DNA of 33,592 nucleotides from an uncultured bacterium (GTDB taxonomy: Bacteria > Bacillota_I > Bacilli_A > RF39 > UBA660), in assembly GCA_949284575.1 (NCBI GenBank), contig CASDWO010000047.1, forward strand, positions 1 through 33,592, written 5' to 3'. The position numbers were made by a program, and so were the translations under genes. Positions 16,045-23,403 of this stretch are shown piece after piece. The notes under the pieces are model-generated. The model ran no database searches. It was not told the origin of the DNA and saw only the letters and a list, made by a program, of their open reading frames with translations. How positions within the stretch are numbered: position 1 is the stretch's first letter; each line of letters starts with the position of its first letter.

Positions 16045-16789
16045 TAAAAATAAATCAATTGGTGAAGTTGTTATAGTAGTAGAAGGGGAGAAGGAAGAAT
16101 TTAAATTATTAAAGCACATTTTTACAAAGGTTTTGGATTATAATTATGTTCAGGTTAGAAGAAATAAAATAATGAAAGATAAATTTGAAAGTAAAAATAA
16201 TAAAAATTCAACTATAATTGTTGCTAATACGTCTAATTCAAATATAAAAACAATTATGGAAGATAAAAATTATAAAGATAAGTTATATAACCTTTTAAAG
16301 AAAGAGTACAATAGAAGTTTGAAAAATGTACCTATATATATTCTTTGGGATAGAGATGCAGATTCAAATACTAGTGATGTTGTTTTAAAAACACTTAATA
16401 CATTTACAAGTTCTCTAGATAATGATTATGATATAAATGGGTTATTATTACTCAGTTATCCTTGTGTTGAGAGCTTTGAATTATCAAACTTTATTAAACA
16501 ATTTTGGAAAATAAATTTTAGTAGTGCAACGGATGCTAAAAAGAAGATGAAAGAAATAATACCTGAATTAACTGATATAGATGAAAAATCACTTATGTTA
16601 GCGATAGAGAATATGCATAGAACAATGTATTCTTATGGAATAAGAAAATATGATCCATCAAATTTTAAAAAGGAAAATTTAAAAATATTTAGAAAAGAAT
16701 CAGAAGAATATTTAAATAATAAATATTTTAATGCACTTTCTTTAATTGGTATTATGCTTATTGATTTAGGAATAATAACTGAAGTATAG
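16007..16789 (+). CDS. TOPRIM-domain protein, RloB/AriB-like effector
   Basis: 260 residues. The TOPRIM core is visible: VVIVVEGEKEE with E26, and ILWDRDADS with D115 and D117, which together form the metal-binding glutamate and DxD pair of TOPRIM nucleases. The C-terminal half is helical and unassigned. The ATG at 16007 is chosen because GGAG lies six bases before it; an in-frame ATG at 15995 has no site. It overlaps the ATPase gene by 38 bases, so expression is coupled. By family knowledge, ATPase-TOPRIM pairs act in abortive defence (PARIS, Gabija in fused form), the TOPRIM part cutting DNA or tRNA. The target here is unknown. Confidence 0.8.
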   Translation: MECQNTTKSLKINKNKSIGEVVIVVEGEKEEFKLLKHIFTKVLDYNYVQVRRNKIMKDKFESKNNKNSTIIVANTSNSNIKTIMEDKNYKDKLYNLLKKEYNRSLKNVPIYILWDRDADSNTSDVVLKTLNTFTSSLDNDYDINGLLLLSYPCVESFELSNFIKQFWKINFSSATDAKKKMKEIIPELTDIDEKSLMLAIENMHRTMYSYGIRKYDPSNFKKENLKIFRKESEEYLNNKYFNALSLIGIMLIDLGIITEV

Positions 16790-17066
16790 AAATTTGTACA
16801 AATTGTTAGTCTTTTTAAAAGATTTGTTTTATTTATATATAAATACTTGATGTAAAAAACTGTCATATAAGTCTTATATGATTTATTCAAGTTATTGAAT
16901 ATGAGAGTAATTTTTTAACTCAGTCATATAAGCACTGCCAGTCTTTTTTTGTTTGTATTACTATTTTTCTTTTAGTAAAGATGATATAATTAATTTAGAA
17001 TTTCAACTATATGTATTGTAATTATTTAATAATAATTTAAAATGTGCATTATAGAATGAGGTCATT
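16790..17066 (+). promoter_or_regulatory. Intergenic region with hairpin and promoter
   Basis: A near-perfect palindrome TCATATAAGTCTTATATGA lies near 16863-16881. TCATATAAG recurs at 16924-16932 ahead of a T-run, perhaps a weak terminator. TTTTTCTTTT (16964-16973), 11 bases, TATAAT (16985-16990) is the likely promoter of the AlkD-like gene. I see no gene here. Confidence 0.5.
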
Positions 17067-17726
17067 ATGGATAAATACTTAGAAATAAAAAAACTTTTTG
17101 AAAAGAATGAAGATAAAGAAAATGCTATATCAATGGCAAAGTATATGAGAAACTTATTTGAGTTTTATGGTATTCCTACTCCAAAAAGAAAGAAAATATA
17201 TAAAAATTTTGTTAAAGAAGAGAAGAAAGGTAAAAAAGTTGACTGGGACTTTCTTGATAAATGTTACGAAGATTCACATAGAGAATTTCAATATTTAGTA
17301 TCTGATTATTTAATTGCAATGAATAACTTTTTAACTTATGATGATATACCTAAAATAGAAAAGTATATTAAAACAAAACAGTGGTGGGATACAATTGATT
17401 TTTTAGATAAAGTTATCAGTGAAATAGGATTAAAAGATAATAGAGTAGATGATTTAATGCTAGAATGGTCTAAAGCTAATGATATTTGGGTACGAAGAGT
17501 AGCCATAGATCATCAACTAGGTAGAAAAGAAAAAACTAATACGGTATTACTAGAAAAAATATTAGTTAATAATTTTGGTAGTGATGAGTTCTTTATTAAT
17601 AAAGCGATAGGTTGGGCTTTAAGAGATTATTCTAAAACTAATCCTGAATGGGTAAGAGAATTTATAAATAAATATAAAGATAAAATGAGTAACTTGAGTG
17701 TGAAGGAAGCGAGTAAGTATATTTAA
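17067..17726 (+). CDS. AlkD-like DNA alkylation repair protein
   Basis: 219 residues of HEAT-like helical repeats of the AlkD/AlkC superfamily, DNA glycosylases for cationic alkylpurines. Characteristic segments are MRNLFEFYGIPTPKRKKIYK, KTKQWWDTIDFLDKVI (the conserved WWDT-D region containing the catalytic aspartate), VRRVAIDHQL, and WALRDYSKTNPEWV. Length matches AlkD. Family members tolerate bulky adducts, and some (YtkR2-like) protect producers of alkylating antibiotics. It has its own promoter and lies with ogt, tag and a ClbS/DfsB relative in the same region. Confidence 0.9.
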   Translation: MDKYLEIKKLFEKNEDKENAISMAKYMRNLFEFYGIPTPKRKKIYKNFVKEEKKGKKVDWDFLDKCYEDSHREFQYLVSDYLIAMNNFLTYDDIPKIEKYIKTKQWWDTIDFLDKVISEIGLKDNRVDDLMLEWSKANDIWVRRVAIDHQLGRKEKTNTVLLEKILVNNFGSDEFFINKAIGWALRDYSKTNPEWVREFINKYKDKMSNLSVKEASKYI

Positions 17727-17756
17727 TAAATAGTAACTTGTTAAGGAGAGATAAAT

Positions 17757-18065
17757 ATGGATTTTATAATCGGATTATTAACTGGATTTGGTATTACAAT
17801 AGGAATATTTGCAATAATAAATGATAATAGAAAACTTGGTATAATTCAAATGTTATTAACAGTGATTACACCTATTGCTACTTATTTGTTTTGTGAGAGA
17901 AAAAGTAGTTTTGCTTTTGGTGGAACAGACTTAGAGTTTTTGTTTCATACAGCAACAGTAGATAAAATGATAGTGCCTTGGATAATATTAGTTATGTTTC
18001 TTATCTTAATAGTTTTAATAGTTATAAATATATATAAATTAAAGGCTAAATTAACTAATAAATAG
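17757..18065 (+). CDS. Small membrane protein, three predicted helices
   Basis: 102 residues with hydrophobic segments at about 1-20, 28-45 and 70-92, ending in basic residues (YKLKAKLTNK). No conserved motif is recognised. It starts behind AAGGAG 30 bases after the AlkD-like gene and is probably co-transcribed with it. Function unknown. Confidence 0.7.
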   Translation: MDFIIGLLTGFGITIGIFAIINDNRKLGIIQMLLTVITPIATYLFCERKSSFAFGGTDLEFLFHTATVDKMIVPWIILVMFLILIVLIVINIYKLKAKLTNK

Positions 18066-18097
18066 TAATTTGAAACTACGAGAAGGAGTGATAAAAA

Positions 18098-18655
18098 TTG
18101 AAAACAGAAAAAGAAAAAATGATTTCTGGAGAAATATATAATCCTGCTAATCCTAAACTAGTGTTTGAACGTGCAAAAGCTAATATAATTTGTACTAAAT
18201 ATAATAAAAGAAGTTTTAATGAGTTAAATATGAAATCAAGACTGATGAGAAAATTAATAAATACAAAAGGAAATTTTTGGATAAAACCACCATTTTTTTG
18301 TGATTATGGATATAATATTTTTATTGAGAAAAATGTTATGTTAAATTATGGTTGTGTTATATTAGATGTATGTCCTGTTAAAATTGGTGAGCATACATTA
18401 ATCGGTCCAAATACTCATATTTATACTGCTTGTCACTCATTAGATTATAAAGAAAGAAAGGAAAATGTAGAATTTGGAAAACCTGTAATAATTGGTAAAA
18501 ATGTATGGATTGGAGGGAATTGCACAATCTTACCAGGTGTTACTATCGGTGATAATTCAATTATAGGTGCTGGAAGTGTTGTAACTAAAAATATTCCCTC
18601 TGGAGTGATTGCAGTAGGAAACCCTGCAGAAATTAAATCAAACAAAAAATGTTAA
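18098..18655 (+). CDS. Maltose/galactoside O-acetyltransferase type acyltransferase
   Basis: A 185-residue left-handed beta-helix acetyltransferase (LbH_MAT_like) that moves acetyl from acetyl-CoA to a sugar hydroxyl. The N-terminal mac domain reads MISGEIYNPANPKLVFERAK. Hexapeptide repeats follow from about residue 65 to 180 (IGEHTLIGPNTHIYTACHSL, containing the catalytic histidine, then VIIGKNVWIGGNCTILPGV and IIGAGSVVTKNIPSGV). Length and order fit Maa/LacA proteins, which act as trimers. TTG start behind AAGGAG. The true acceptor is unknown. Confidence 0.92.
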   Translation: MKTEKEKMISGEIYNPANPKLVFERAKANIICTKYNKRSFNELNMKSRLMRKLINTKGNFWIKPPFFCDYGYNIFIEKNVMLNYGCVILDVCPVKIGEHTLIGPNTHIYTACHSLDYKERKENVEFGKPVIIGKNVWIGGNCTILPGVTIGDNSIIGAGSVVTKNIPSGVIAVGNPAEIKSNKKC

Positions 18656-18724
18656 TTATTTATTATTGAAATGTCAAAATTAAGTTATTAATTTCAAATG
18701 GAAATTCATATGTTGGAAGGAAAT

Positions 18725-18790
18725 ATGAAAGAGTTATTAGACTTTATTATTTTAATCATTTTATATATTTTTATATTTTATAAAAAATAG
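18725..18790 (+). CDS. 21-residue hydrophobic membrane peptide
   Basis: An ATG with GGAAGG four bases upstream opens a 22-codon frame: MKELLDF, then an unbroken run of Ile, Leu, Phe and Tyr, then YKK before TAG. It is one transmembrane helix with a positive C-terminus, the form of small membrane regulators and of type I toxins. It lies just ahead of the broken vanZ gene. No antisense RNA is evident. The good ribosome site supports translation. Confidence 0.5.
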   Translation: MKELLDFIILIILYIFIFYKK

Positions 18791-18811
18791 AAAGTAAAAG
18801 GAAGAGATATA

Positions 18812-19243
18812 TTGTTTATAAATACTATAATGTATATATATTTGTCGTTTGTATTGTATTTTACTTTAATGCCTATAATTAGTGCATTACCATTTGTATT
18901 TAATCATTCTTATGTACCAATGAATTTAGTACCTTTCATTGATATTTTAGATGACAGAGGAGATTTTATTAGACAAGTAGTTTTAAGCATTATAATGACA
19001 ATTCCATTTTGATTTCTATTACCACTTATAAAAAACAAGAGAACAAATTTAATAAAGATAGTATTATATACATTTTTATTAAGTTTAAGTATTGAGTTGC
19101 TACAGCCTTTAATAAATGGTTTTAGGTCATCAGATATAACAGATTTAATAACTAATGTACTTGGTAGAATTATTGGTTATATATTGTATATAGTATTTAA
19201 CCCATTAACAACTAAAATATTAAGTTATATAAAAGAAAAATAA
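18812..19243 (+). pseudogene. VanZ-like membrane protein interrupted by one TGA codon
   Basis: One continuous frame of 144 codons holds a VanZ-family protein apart from a single TGA at 19010-19012. Before it: LVPFIDIL, then VVLSIIMTIPF. After it: FLLPLIKN, SIELLQPLINGFRSSDITDL and a final helix. VanZ proteins usually have IPFGFLLP here, so the stop is probably a GGA-to-TGA change. Both halves stay in frame and intact, so the mutation is recent, or a sequencing error. TGA is a normal stop elsewhere in this DNA. VanZ relatives give low-level glycopeptide/lipoglycopeptide tolerance. TTG start behind AGGAAGAG. Confidence 0.75.
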
Positions 19244-19274
19244 AGACAAATTACAATTGTGGAGTTGATAATAA

Positions 19275-19520
19275 ATGAATAAAGAAATATTACTATCTAA
19301 TATAGACAAAGTTCATACTACTGAAATGGGTATTGATAGGATTAAAAAAAATCTTAAATTAAATACTAATGATGTAGTTGAATACTGTAAAAATAAAATA
19401 TTAGATAAAGACTGTAATATTTATAAACAAGGAAAGAATTGGTATTGTGAAACTGATCATATAAGGATAACTATTAACTCATATAGTTACACAATTATAA
19501 CAGCCCATACTATTCACTAA
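19275..19520 (+). CDS. DUF3781 family protein
   Basis: 81 residues that fit DUF3781: NKEILLSNIDKVHTTEMGID, RIKKNLKLNTNDVVEYCKNKI, then KNWYCETDHIRITINSYSYTIITAH. The family is common in Bacillota and has no known function. It starts behind GGAGTTGA 31 bases after the vanZ pseudogene and lies 21 bases before the ClbS/DfsB gene, so the two are likely co-transcribed. Confidence 0.82.
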   Translation: MNKEILLSNIDKVHTTEMGIDRIKKNLKLNTNDVVEYCKNKILDKDCNIYKQGKNWYCETDHIRITINSYSYTIITAHTIH

Positions 19521-19541
19521 ATTACAATTTATGGAGGAATT

Positions 19542-20051
19542 ATGAAATACAGTAATAAATTAGAATTGATAGAAACGATTAAAAACAATGCAAATTTGTT
19601 TATTAAAGAATATTCGGATATAAAAGAATCATCTATAAATATAGTTGATGAGGAAGTTGGATATACCCCTTTTCAAATGTTATCATTTTGTATTGGGTGG
19701 ATGGATTTAGTTTTGGCTTGGGAAAATGAAGAACAAAAAGGCATTCAAAAAACACCACTTGCTACTGAATGGAAGTGGAATGATTTAGAGTGGTTATATA
19801 AAAGTTTTTATGATAGATATAATAGTTATTCTTTAAGTGAATTAGTAGATAACTTTAATAAAAAAGTAAATGATGTTATTAAACTAATAGATAATTTATC
19901 AGATGATGAACTATTTAAAGAAGGAAAAAGAAATTGGGCTAAAACAAATGGTAAAGAGTTTAGTGTTTGTAGATTAGTTCATTTAAATACAGTTTCTAAC
20001 TTTAAAAACTTTAGAAGTAAAATTAGGAAATGGAAAAAGAATAATATTTAG
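19542..20051 (+). CDS. ClbS/DfsB family four-helix-bundle protein
   Basis: 169 residues of the DUF1706 (ClbS/DfsB) family. The segments YTPFQMLSFCIGWMDLVLAW, TPLATEWKWNDLEWLYKSFY and VHLNTVSNFKNFRSKIRKWKK match its helices. ClbS of colibactin-producing E. coli is a cyclopropane hydrolase that disarms the DNA-alkylating toxin; most relatives are uncharacterised. Its position near the AlkD-like, ogt and tag genes makes a protective role against alkylators attractive, but that is inference. GGAGG lies ten bases before the ATG. Confidence 0.82.
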   Translation: MKYSNKLELIETIKNNANLFIKEYSDIKESSINIVDEEVGYTPFQMLSFCIGWMDLVLAWENEEQKGIQKTPLATEWKWNDLEWLYKSFYDRYNSYSLSELVDNFNKKVNDVIKLIDNLSDDELFKEGKRNWAKTNGKEFSVCRLVHLNTVSNFKNFRSKIRKWKKNNI

Positions 20052-20079
20052 TTATAAAGTAAAGTATTTTTTACATATG

Positions 20080-20103
20080 ATGTAAAGTGAATTTGATAGA
20101 AAA
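20080..20103 (+). promoter_or_regulatory. Shared 24-base motif upstream of the first XRE gene
   Basis: ATGTAAAGTG, three variable bases, then TTGATAGAAAA. An aligned copy occurs at 20569-20592 in front of the second XRE gene, matching at all but the variable bases with identical spacing. It is 45-70 bases before each start codon, fitting an operator or promoter element. Confidence 0.6.
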
Positions 20104-20148
20104 TTAAAATATAAAGTGCTATTATTGCCTTGTTAGGAGGAAAATTCT

Positions 20149-20472
20149 ATGAAAATTAATGAGAGTTTAAAAAATATTAGATTAGATAATAATCTTACAC
20201 AAGATAATTTTGCAGAAAAGTTAGGTGTAACAAGGCAAACTATATCAAGTTGGGAGAATGGAAAAAGTTATCCAGATATAGAAAACATTATTAAAATAAG
20301 TGAGATATTTAATATTTCCTTAGATAATATGTTAAAAGAATATCAAAGTCATAAGAAAGTAAATGATTCTAAAATTAAAACTATTGTTTTTGGTAAATTA
20401 AAAGAAGTTGATGTGCAATATGTAGAGGATGCTATAGATAAACTTGTTAATGATATTGATAACATTGTATAA
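20149..20472 (+). CDS. XRE-family DNA-binding protein (first of three)
   Basis: 107 residues. The N-terminal helix-turn-helix is LKNIRLDNNLTQDNFAEKLG followed by VTRQTISSWENGKSYPDIENIIKISEIF (residues about 5-55), and the C-terminal 40 residues are charged and unassigned. It starts behind AGGAGG. It shares its domain with the two following genes and a 24-base upstream motif with the second, so it is likely a duplicated regulator. Targets unknown. Confidence 0.88.
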   Translation: MKINESLKNIRLDNNLTQDNFAEKLGVTRQTISSWENGKSYPDIENIIKISEIFNISLDNMLKEYQSHKKVNDSKIKTIVFGKLKEVDVQYVEDAIDKLVNDIDNIV

Positions 20473-20547
20473 TTAGAAATTTGAAGTTAAGAATAAGGAA
20501 TATTTATTTATAATAATTGTACTTTATTTTTAGTATATATGCTTAGT

Positions 20548-20592
20548 ATGTTAAGAAAACTAGCAAAAATGTAAAGTGTTGTTGATAGAAAA
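20548..20592 (+). promoter_or_regulatory. Repeated leader motifs upstream of the second XRE gene
   Basis: ATGTTAAGAAAACTAGCAAAA (about 20548-20568) recurs as ATGTTAAGAAAATTAGCATAA before the third XRE gene (near 21098-21118). It is followed at once by the second copy of the 24-base motif (20569-20592). So the second gene carries motifs of both its neighbours, as expected from stepwise duplication or shared regulation. Confidence 0.6.
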
Positions 20593-20633
20593 AGATAGTT
20601 TAAGGTAGTACACTTAATTTGGAGGTCGATAAA

Positions 20634-21089
20634 ATGAATTTAGGAAATAATTTATTTGAAGCAAGAAAGAAGGCAGGTTTATCACAAGAAAGTGTTGCAG
20701 AAAAATTAGGAGTTAGTAGGCAAACTATTTCAAAATGGAAAACAAATGAGACTATTCCAGATGTTTATCAGTCAAAAAAACTTTCAAAATTATATAAACT
20801 ATCTTTAGATGAGTTAATAGAGTTTGATGTAGATTTAAAAGAGATAGAAGAAATTATTAAAAATACTGATGAAAAGAAAGAATCAAAAATTGATTGGACA
20901 AATGCTTGGGGTAAGAAATATCCAGTATTAGTAACATATCAAAAAGAAGTTGATATATCTAAATATGCTAAAGGAATTAGAATGATGCTTGATAGTTTAT
21001 CTAGTGAGTATGGTTATAATGAACAAGATAGTATGTTAGTTTTAAAAGATATTCTTTATCACGAGTGGAAAGATAAAAAAAAGTATTAG
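20634..21089 (+). CDS. XRE-family DNA-binding protein (second of three)
   Basis: 151 residues. The helix-turn-helix LFEARKKAGLSQESVAEKLG followed by VSRQTISKWKTNETIPDVYQ occupies the first 60. The remainder includes a segment with tryptophans (KIDWTNAWGKKYPVLVTYQ) and a helical end typical of accessory domains in this type of Bacillota XRE protein. ATG at 20634 chosen because GGAGGT lies seven bases upstream. Confidence 0.88.
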   Translation: MNLGNNLFEARKKAGLSQESVAEKLGVSRQTISKWKTNETIPDVYQSKKLSKLYKLSLDELIEFDVDLKEIEEIIKNTDEKKESKIDWTNAWGKKYPVLVTYQKEVDISKYAKGIRMMLDSLSSEYGYNEQDSMLVLKDILYHEWKDKKKY

Positions 21090-21184
21090 TTATTATAATG
21101 TTAAGAAAATTAGCATAACTTCCATTATATATTGCTAGATTAAAAAGCTTTAAGATTATATACTTTTAAATGAGGTGAGAAAAT

Positions 21185-21748
21185 ATGGATATAGGAAATA
21201 AAATATTAGAGTTAAGAAAGAAAAATAATCTTTCTCAAGAAGCTTTAGCAGAAAAAATAGGAGTTACTAGACAGACAATATCTAAATGGGAATTAGGTGA
21301 GACATCTCCAGATATTAAACAAGCGAAAGAATTATCTAAAGTATTTAATGTTAGTCTAGATGAATTAACTGATAATGATATTAAAAATGTTTTAGAAGCT
21401 AAAGTTAGTAATACTGAAAAGTTAGCAGGTATTATAATTAAAATTTTAAAAGTAATAGGGATCTTATCAATAATATATGTAATACTTTTTGTCATTGCAT
21501 TAATTTTATTTACTGTTTTTCCTAATGATCAAAGTACAACGACAGAGATGATATCTGCTGATTTAAATTGTTCTATTGGAGATAATAATTATTTGATTAC
21601 AATTGGAGAAGATAATTATTTTGAATGTATGGAGTGTAATAAAGATATGATGATATATTTAAAAGATATTACAGATTATGCTAATATAGAACATAGTGTA
21701 GAAAATATAGAAAAGTATTTTGAAGATAATGGAGGTAGTTGTGAGTAA
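21185..21748 (+). CDS. XRE-family protein with a membrane anchor (third of three)
   Basis: 187 residues. The helix-turn-helix is at about 5-60 (LRKKNNLSQEALAEKIG, then VTRQTISKWELGETSPDIKQ). One transmembrane segment at about 89-113 (GILSIIYVILFVIALILFTV) is followed by an external part of about 70 residues with Cys pairs (NCSIGD, ECMECNKD, GGSCE). The layout suggests a membrane-bound one-component sensor with its DNA-binding domain inside, although helix-turn-helix proteins with membrane tails are not always regulators. GAGGTGAG precedes the ATG. It is three bases upstream of the next gene. Confidence 0.88.
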   Translation: MDIGNKILELRKKNNLSQEALAEKIGVTRQTISKWELGETSPDIKQAKELSKVFNVSLDELTDNDIKNVLEAKVSNTEKLAGIIIKILKVIGILSIIYVILFVIALILFTVFPNDQSTTTEMISADLNCSIGDNNYLITIGEDNYFECMECNKDMMIYLKDITDYANIEHSVENIEKYFEDNGGSCE

Positions 21749-21750
21749 AT

Positions 21751-22056
21751 ATGAAAGTAATAACAGTATGTGGTAGTTATAGATTTAAAAAAGAGATGGT
21801 AGATATAGCAGAAAAATTAACTTTAGAAGGTAATTGTATCTTGATGCCTAATGAATTATCAAGACCTAATAAAGATGATTATAGCAAAGAAGAAGCTTTA
21901 ATGATTGATAAAATGCATAAAGAAAAAATAAAGTTAAGTGATGCTATACTTGTTGTTAATGTAGATGGTTATATTGGAAGTAGTACTAAAAGTGAAATAG
22001 AATATGCTAAATCTTTAAATAAAGAGATTATGTATTATACAGATTTAATGAAATAA
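21751..22056 (+). CDS. Small Rossmann-like protein, nucleoside deoxyribosyltransferase-like
   Basis: 101 residues: KVITVCGSYRFKKEM at the start, then ILMPNELSRPNKDDYSKEEA, and VVNVDGYIGSSTKSEIEYAKSLNKEIMYY at the end. The GSYRF start and the 'GYIG.ST..E.EYA' end match proteins distantly related to nucleoside 2-deoxyribosyltransferases (glycosyl hydrolase-like nucleotide-processing fold). The catalytic residues are not certain. It follows the membrane-anchored XRE gene immediately and is likely in its operon. Confidence 0.72.
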   Translation: MKVITVCGSYRFKKEMVDIAEKLTLEGNCILMPNELSRPNKDDYSKEEALMIDKMHKEKIKLSDAILVVNVDGYIGSSTKSEIEYAKSLNKEIMYYTDLMK

Positions 22057-22109
22057 TGTAGTAGTAGTTAATAGTTTTTATATAGAGAAATATAGAAAGT
22101 AGTGAGGTA

Positions 22110-22742
22110 ATGAAAAATATTTTAGTACACGGATTAGGACAAAATGAAACAAGTTGGGATATAGTAGGTAAGGAGTTAAAAAATAATAATATAAAGGTAG
22201 AAGTTCCTAGTTTATATTCAATGGTAAAAGATGTTACACCAGATTATGATACTTTATATAAACAATTTTCTAATTATTGCAATAGATTTGATGAAAAATT
22301 GAATCTATGTGGCCTTTCTCTTGGCGGTATACTTGCTTTAAATTATACAAAAGAGTTTCCTGATAAAGTAAATTCTCTTATTTTAATAGGAACACCTTAT
22401 AAGATTCCTAAGTTTCTTTTTAAAGTTCAAGGACTAATATTCAAGGTTATGCCTAGATCTACTTTTGTGAAAATTGGTTGTAAGAAGAAAGATTTTATTT
22501 CTCTTGTTAATTCTATGAGTAATTTAGATATAGAAATTAATTTAGATAAAGTAACTTGTAAAACTTTAATTTTATGTGGTGTTAATGATAAGCAAAACAT
22601 GGAAAGTGCAAAATTATTAAATAAATTTATTAATAATAGCTCTTTTAAAACTATAGATAATTCTTCTCATGAAGTTAATGTAGATAATCCAAAAGAACTT
22701 GCTAATACCATTTATGATTTTTGGAAAGATCGAGGTAATTAA
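22110..22742 (+). CDS. Alpha/beta hydrolase
   Basis: 210 residues with the alpha/beta hydrolase core. The oxyanion segment is VHGLGQNETSW at the start, the nucleophile elbow GLSLGG follows at about residue 70, the acid is in CGVNDKQ, and the histidine in NSSHEVNVDNP. A complete catalytic triad (Ser, Asp, His) is therefore present. Length fits small esterase/lipase-like members. It is followed two bases later by the next gene, forming a short operon. The substrate is unknown. Confidence 0.85.
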   Translation: MKNILVHGLGQNETSWDIVGKELKNNNIKVEVPSLYSMVKDVTPDYDTLYKQFSNYCNRFDEKLNLCGLSLGGILALNYTKEFPDKVNSLILIGTPYKIPKFLFKVQGLIFKVMPRSTFVKIGCKKKDFISLVNSMSNLDIEINLDKVTCKTLILCGVNDKQNMESAKLLNKFINNSSFKTIDNSSHEVNVDNPKELANTIYDFWKDRGN

Positions 22743-22743
22743 T

Positions 22744-23403
22744 ATGAACTTTTATGGTAGTGAAGAATATAATCAGTTAATTAAAGAGTTAGATAAATTA
22801 GTTTATACTAAATGTAACTTATTAAAGCCAACAAATGAAGTAGAGTTAGATGATGAATATTCTATAAAATATTATTACTATAAAGATATAGATAGTAACA
22901 AAGATGGGGAAATATGTAGATTATATAAAGATGAAAAAATGATTTATGAATGGAAAAATATTTATAATATATCTAGATATGCTACTATTATAAAACATTC
23001 TGATGGTAGTAAATATTTGTTATTTTCTATAGATTTATATGGTTATAGTGTTTTAAACTTAAAGACATTAGAATGTATTAATTATATACCAAGTGAATCT
23101 TATTTAGATAATAAAGAAACTTTTATTTGGTGCGATGTCAATTATAATATTAATAATAACTTGTTAGTAGTTAGTGGTTGTTACTGGGGAACTCCATATT
23201 CATTAATTGTTTTAGATTTTACTAAACCTATGAAAATAGTAGAGTCTAGTAATTGGTTTAATTTACCTTTAAAGTATTATGAATTAGGTTGTGATATTGA
23301 TTTTAAATGTTGGGATGATAATAAATTGGTCTGTATGTTAGACAGAAATAAAGATTCTATTTTAACTATAGATATTAATGAACTAAAGGAGAAAGAAAAA
23401 TGA
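22744..23403 (+). CDS. Uncharacterised protein, probable beta-rich fold
   Basis: 219 residues that I do not recognise. The middle has repeating strand-like segments with aromatic residues (YATIIKHSDGSKYLLFSIDL, IWCDVNYNINNNLLVVSGCYWGTPYSLIVLDF), resembling beta-propeller-type repeats; this is a guess from the pattern. ATG at 22744 selected; GAGGT precedes it. It overlaps the next gene by four bases (ATGA), so it is translationally coupled to the ABM-domain gene. Confidence 0.65.
   Translation: MNFYGSEEYNQLIKELDKLVYTKCNLLKPTNEVELDDEYSIKYYYYKDIDSNKDGEICRLYKDEKMIYEWKNIYNISRYATIIKHSDGSKYLLFSIDLYGYSVLNLKTLECINYIPSESYLDNKETFIWCDVNYNINNNLLVVSGCYWGTPYSLIVLDFTKPMKIVESSNWFNLPLKYYELGCDIDFKCWDDNKLVCMLDRNKDSILTIDINELKEKEK

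Noticed and set aside
14881-16789. ATPase/TOPRIM pair as Gabija or Septu
   Set aside because: Gabija fuses ATPase and TOPRIM in GajA with a UvrD-like GajB, and Septu uses an HNH partner; neither fits two separate genes with a TOPRIM partner.
19010-19012. TGA in the VanZ gene considered as evidence for a reassigned TGA codon
   Set aside because: TGA ends several intact genes in this window (for example 10136-10138 and 10678-10680), and the other genes have no internal TGA.
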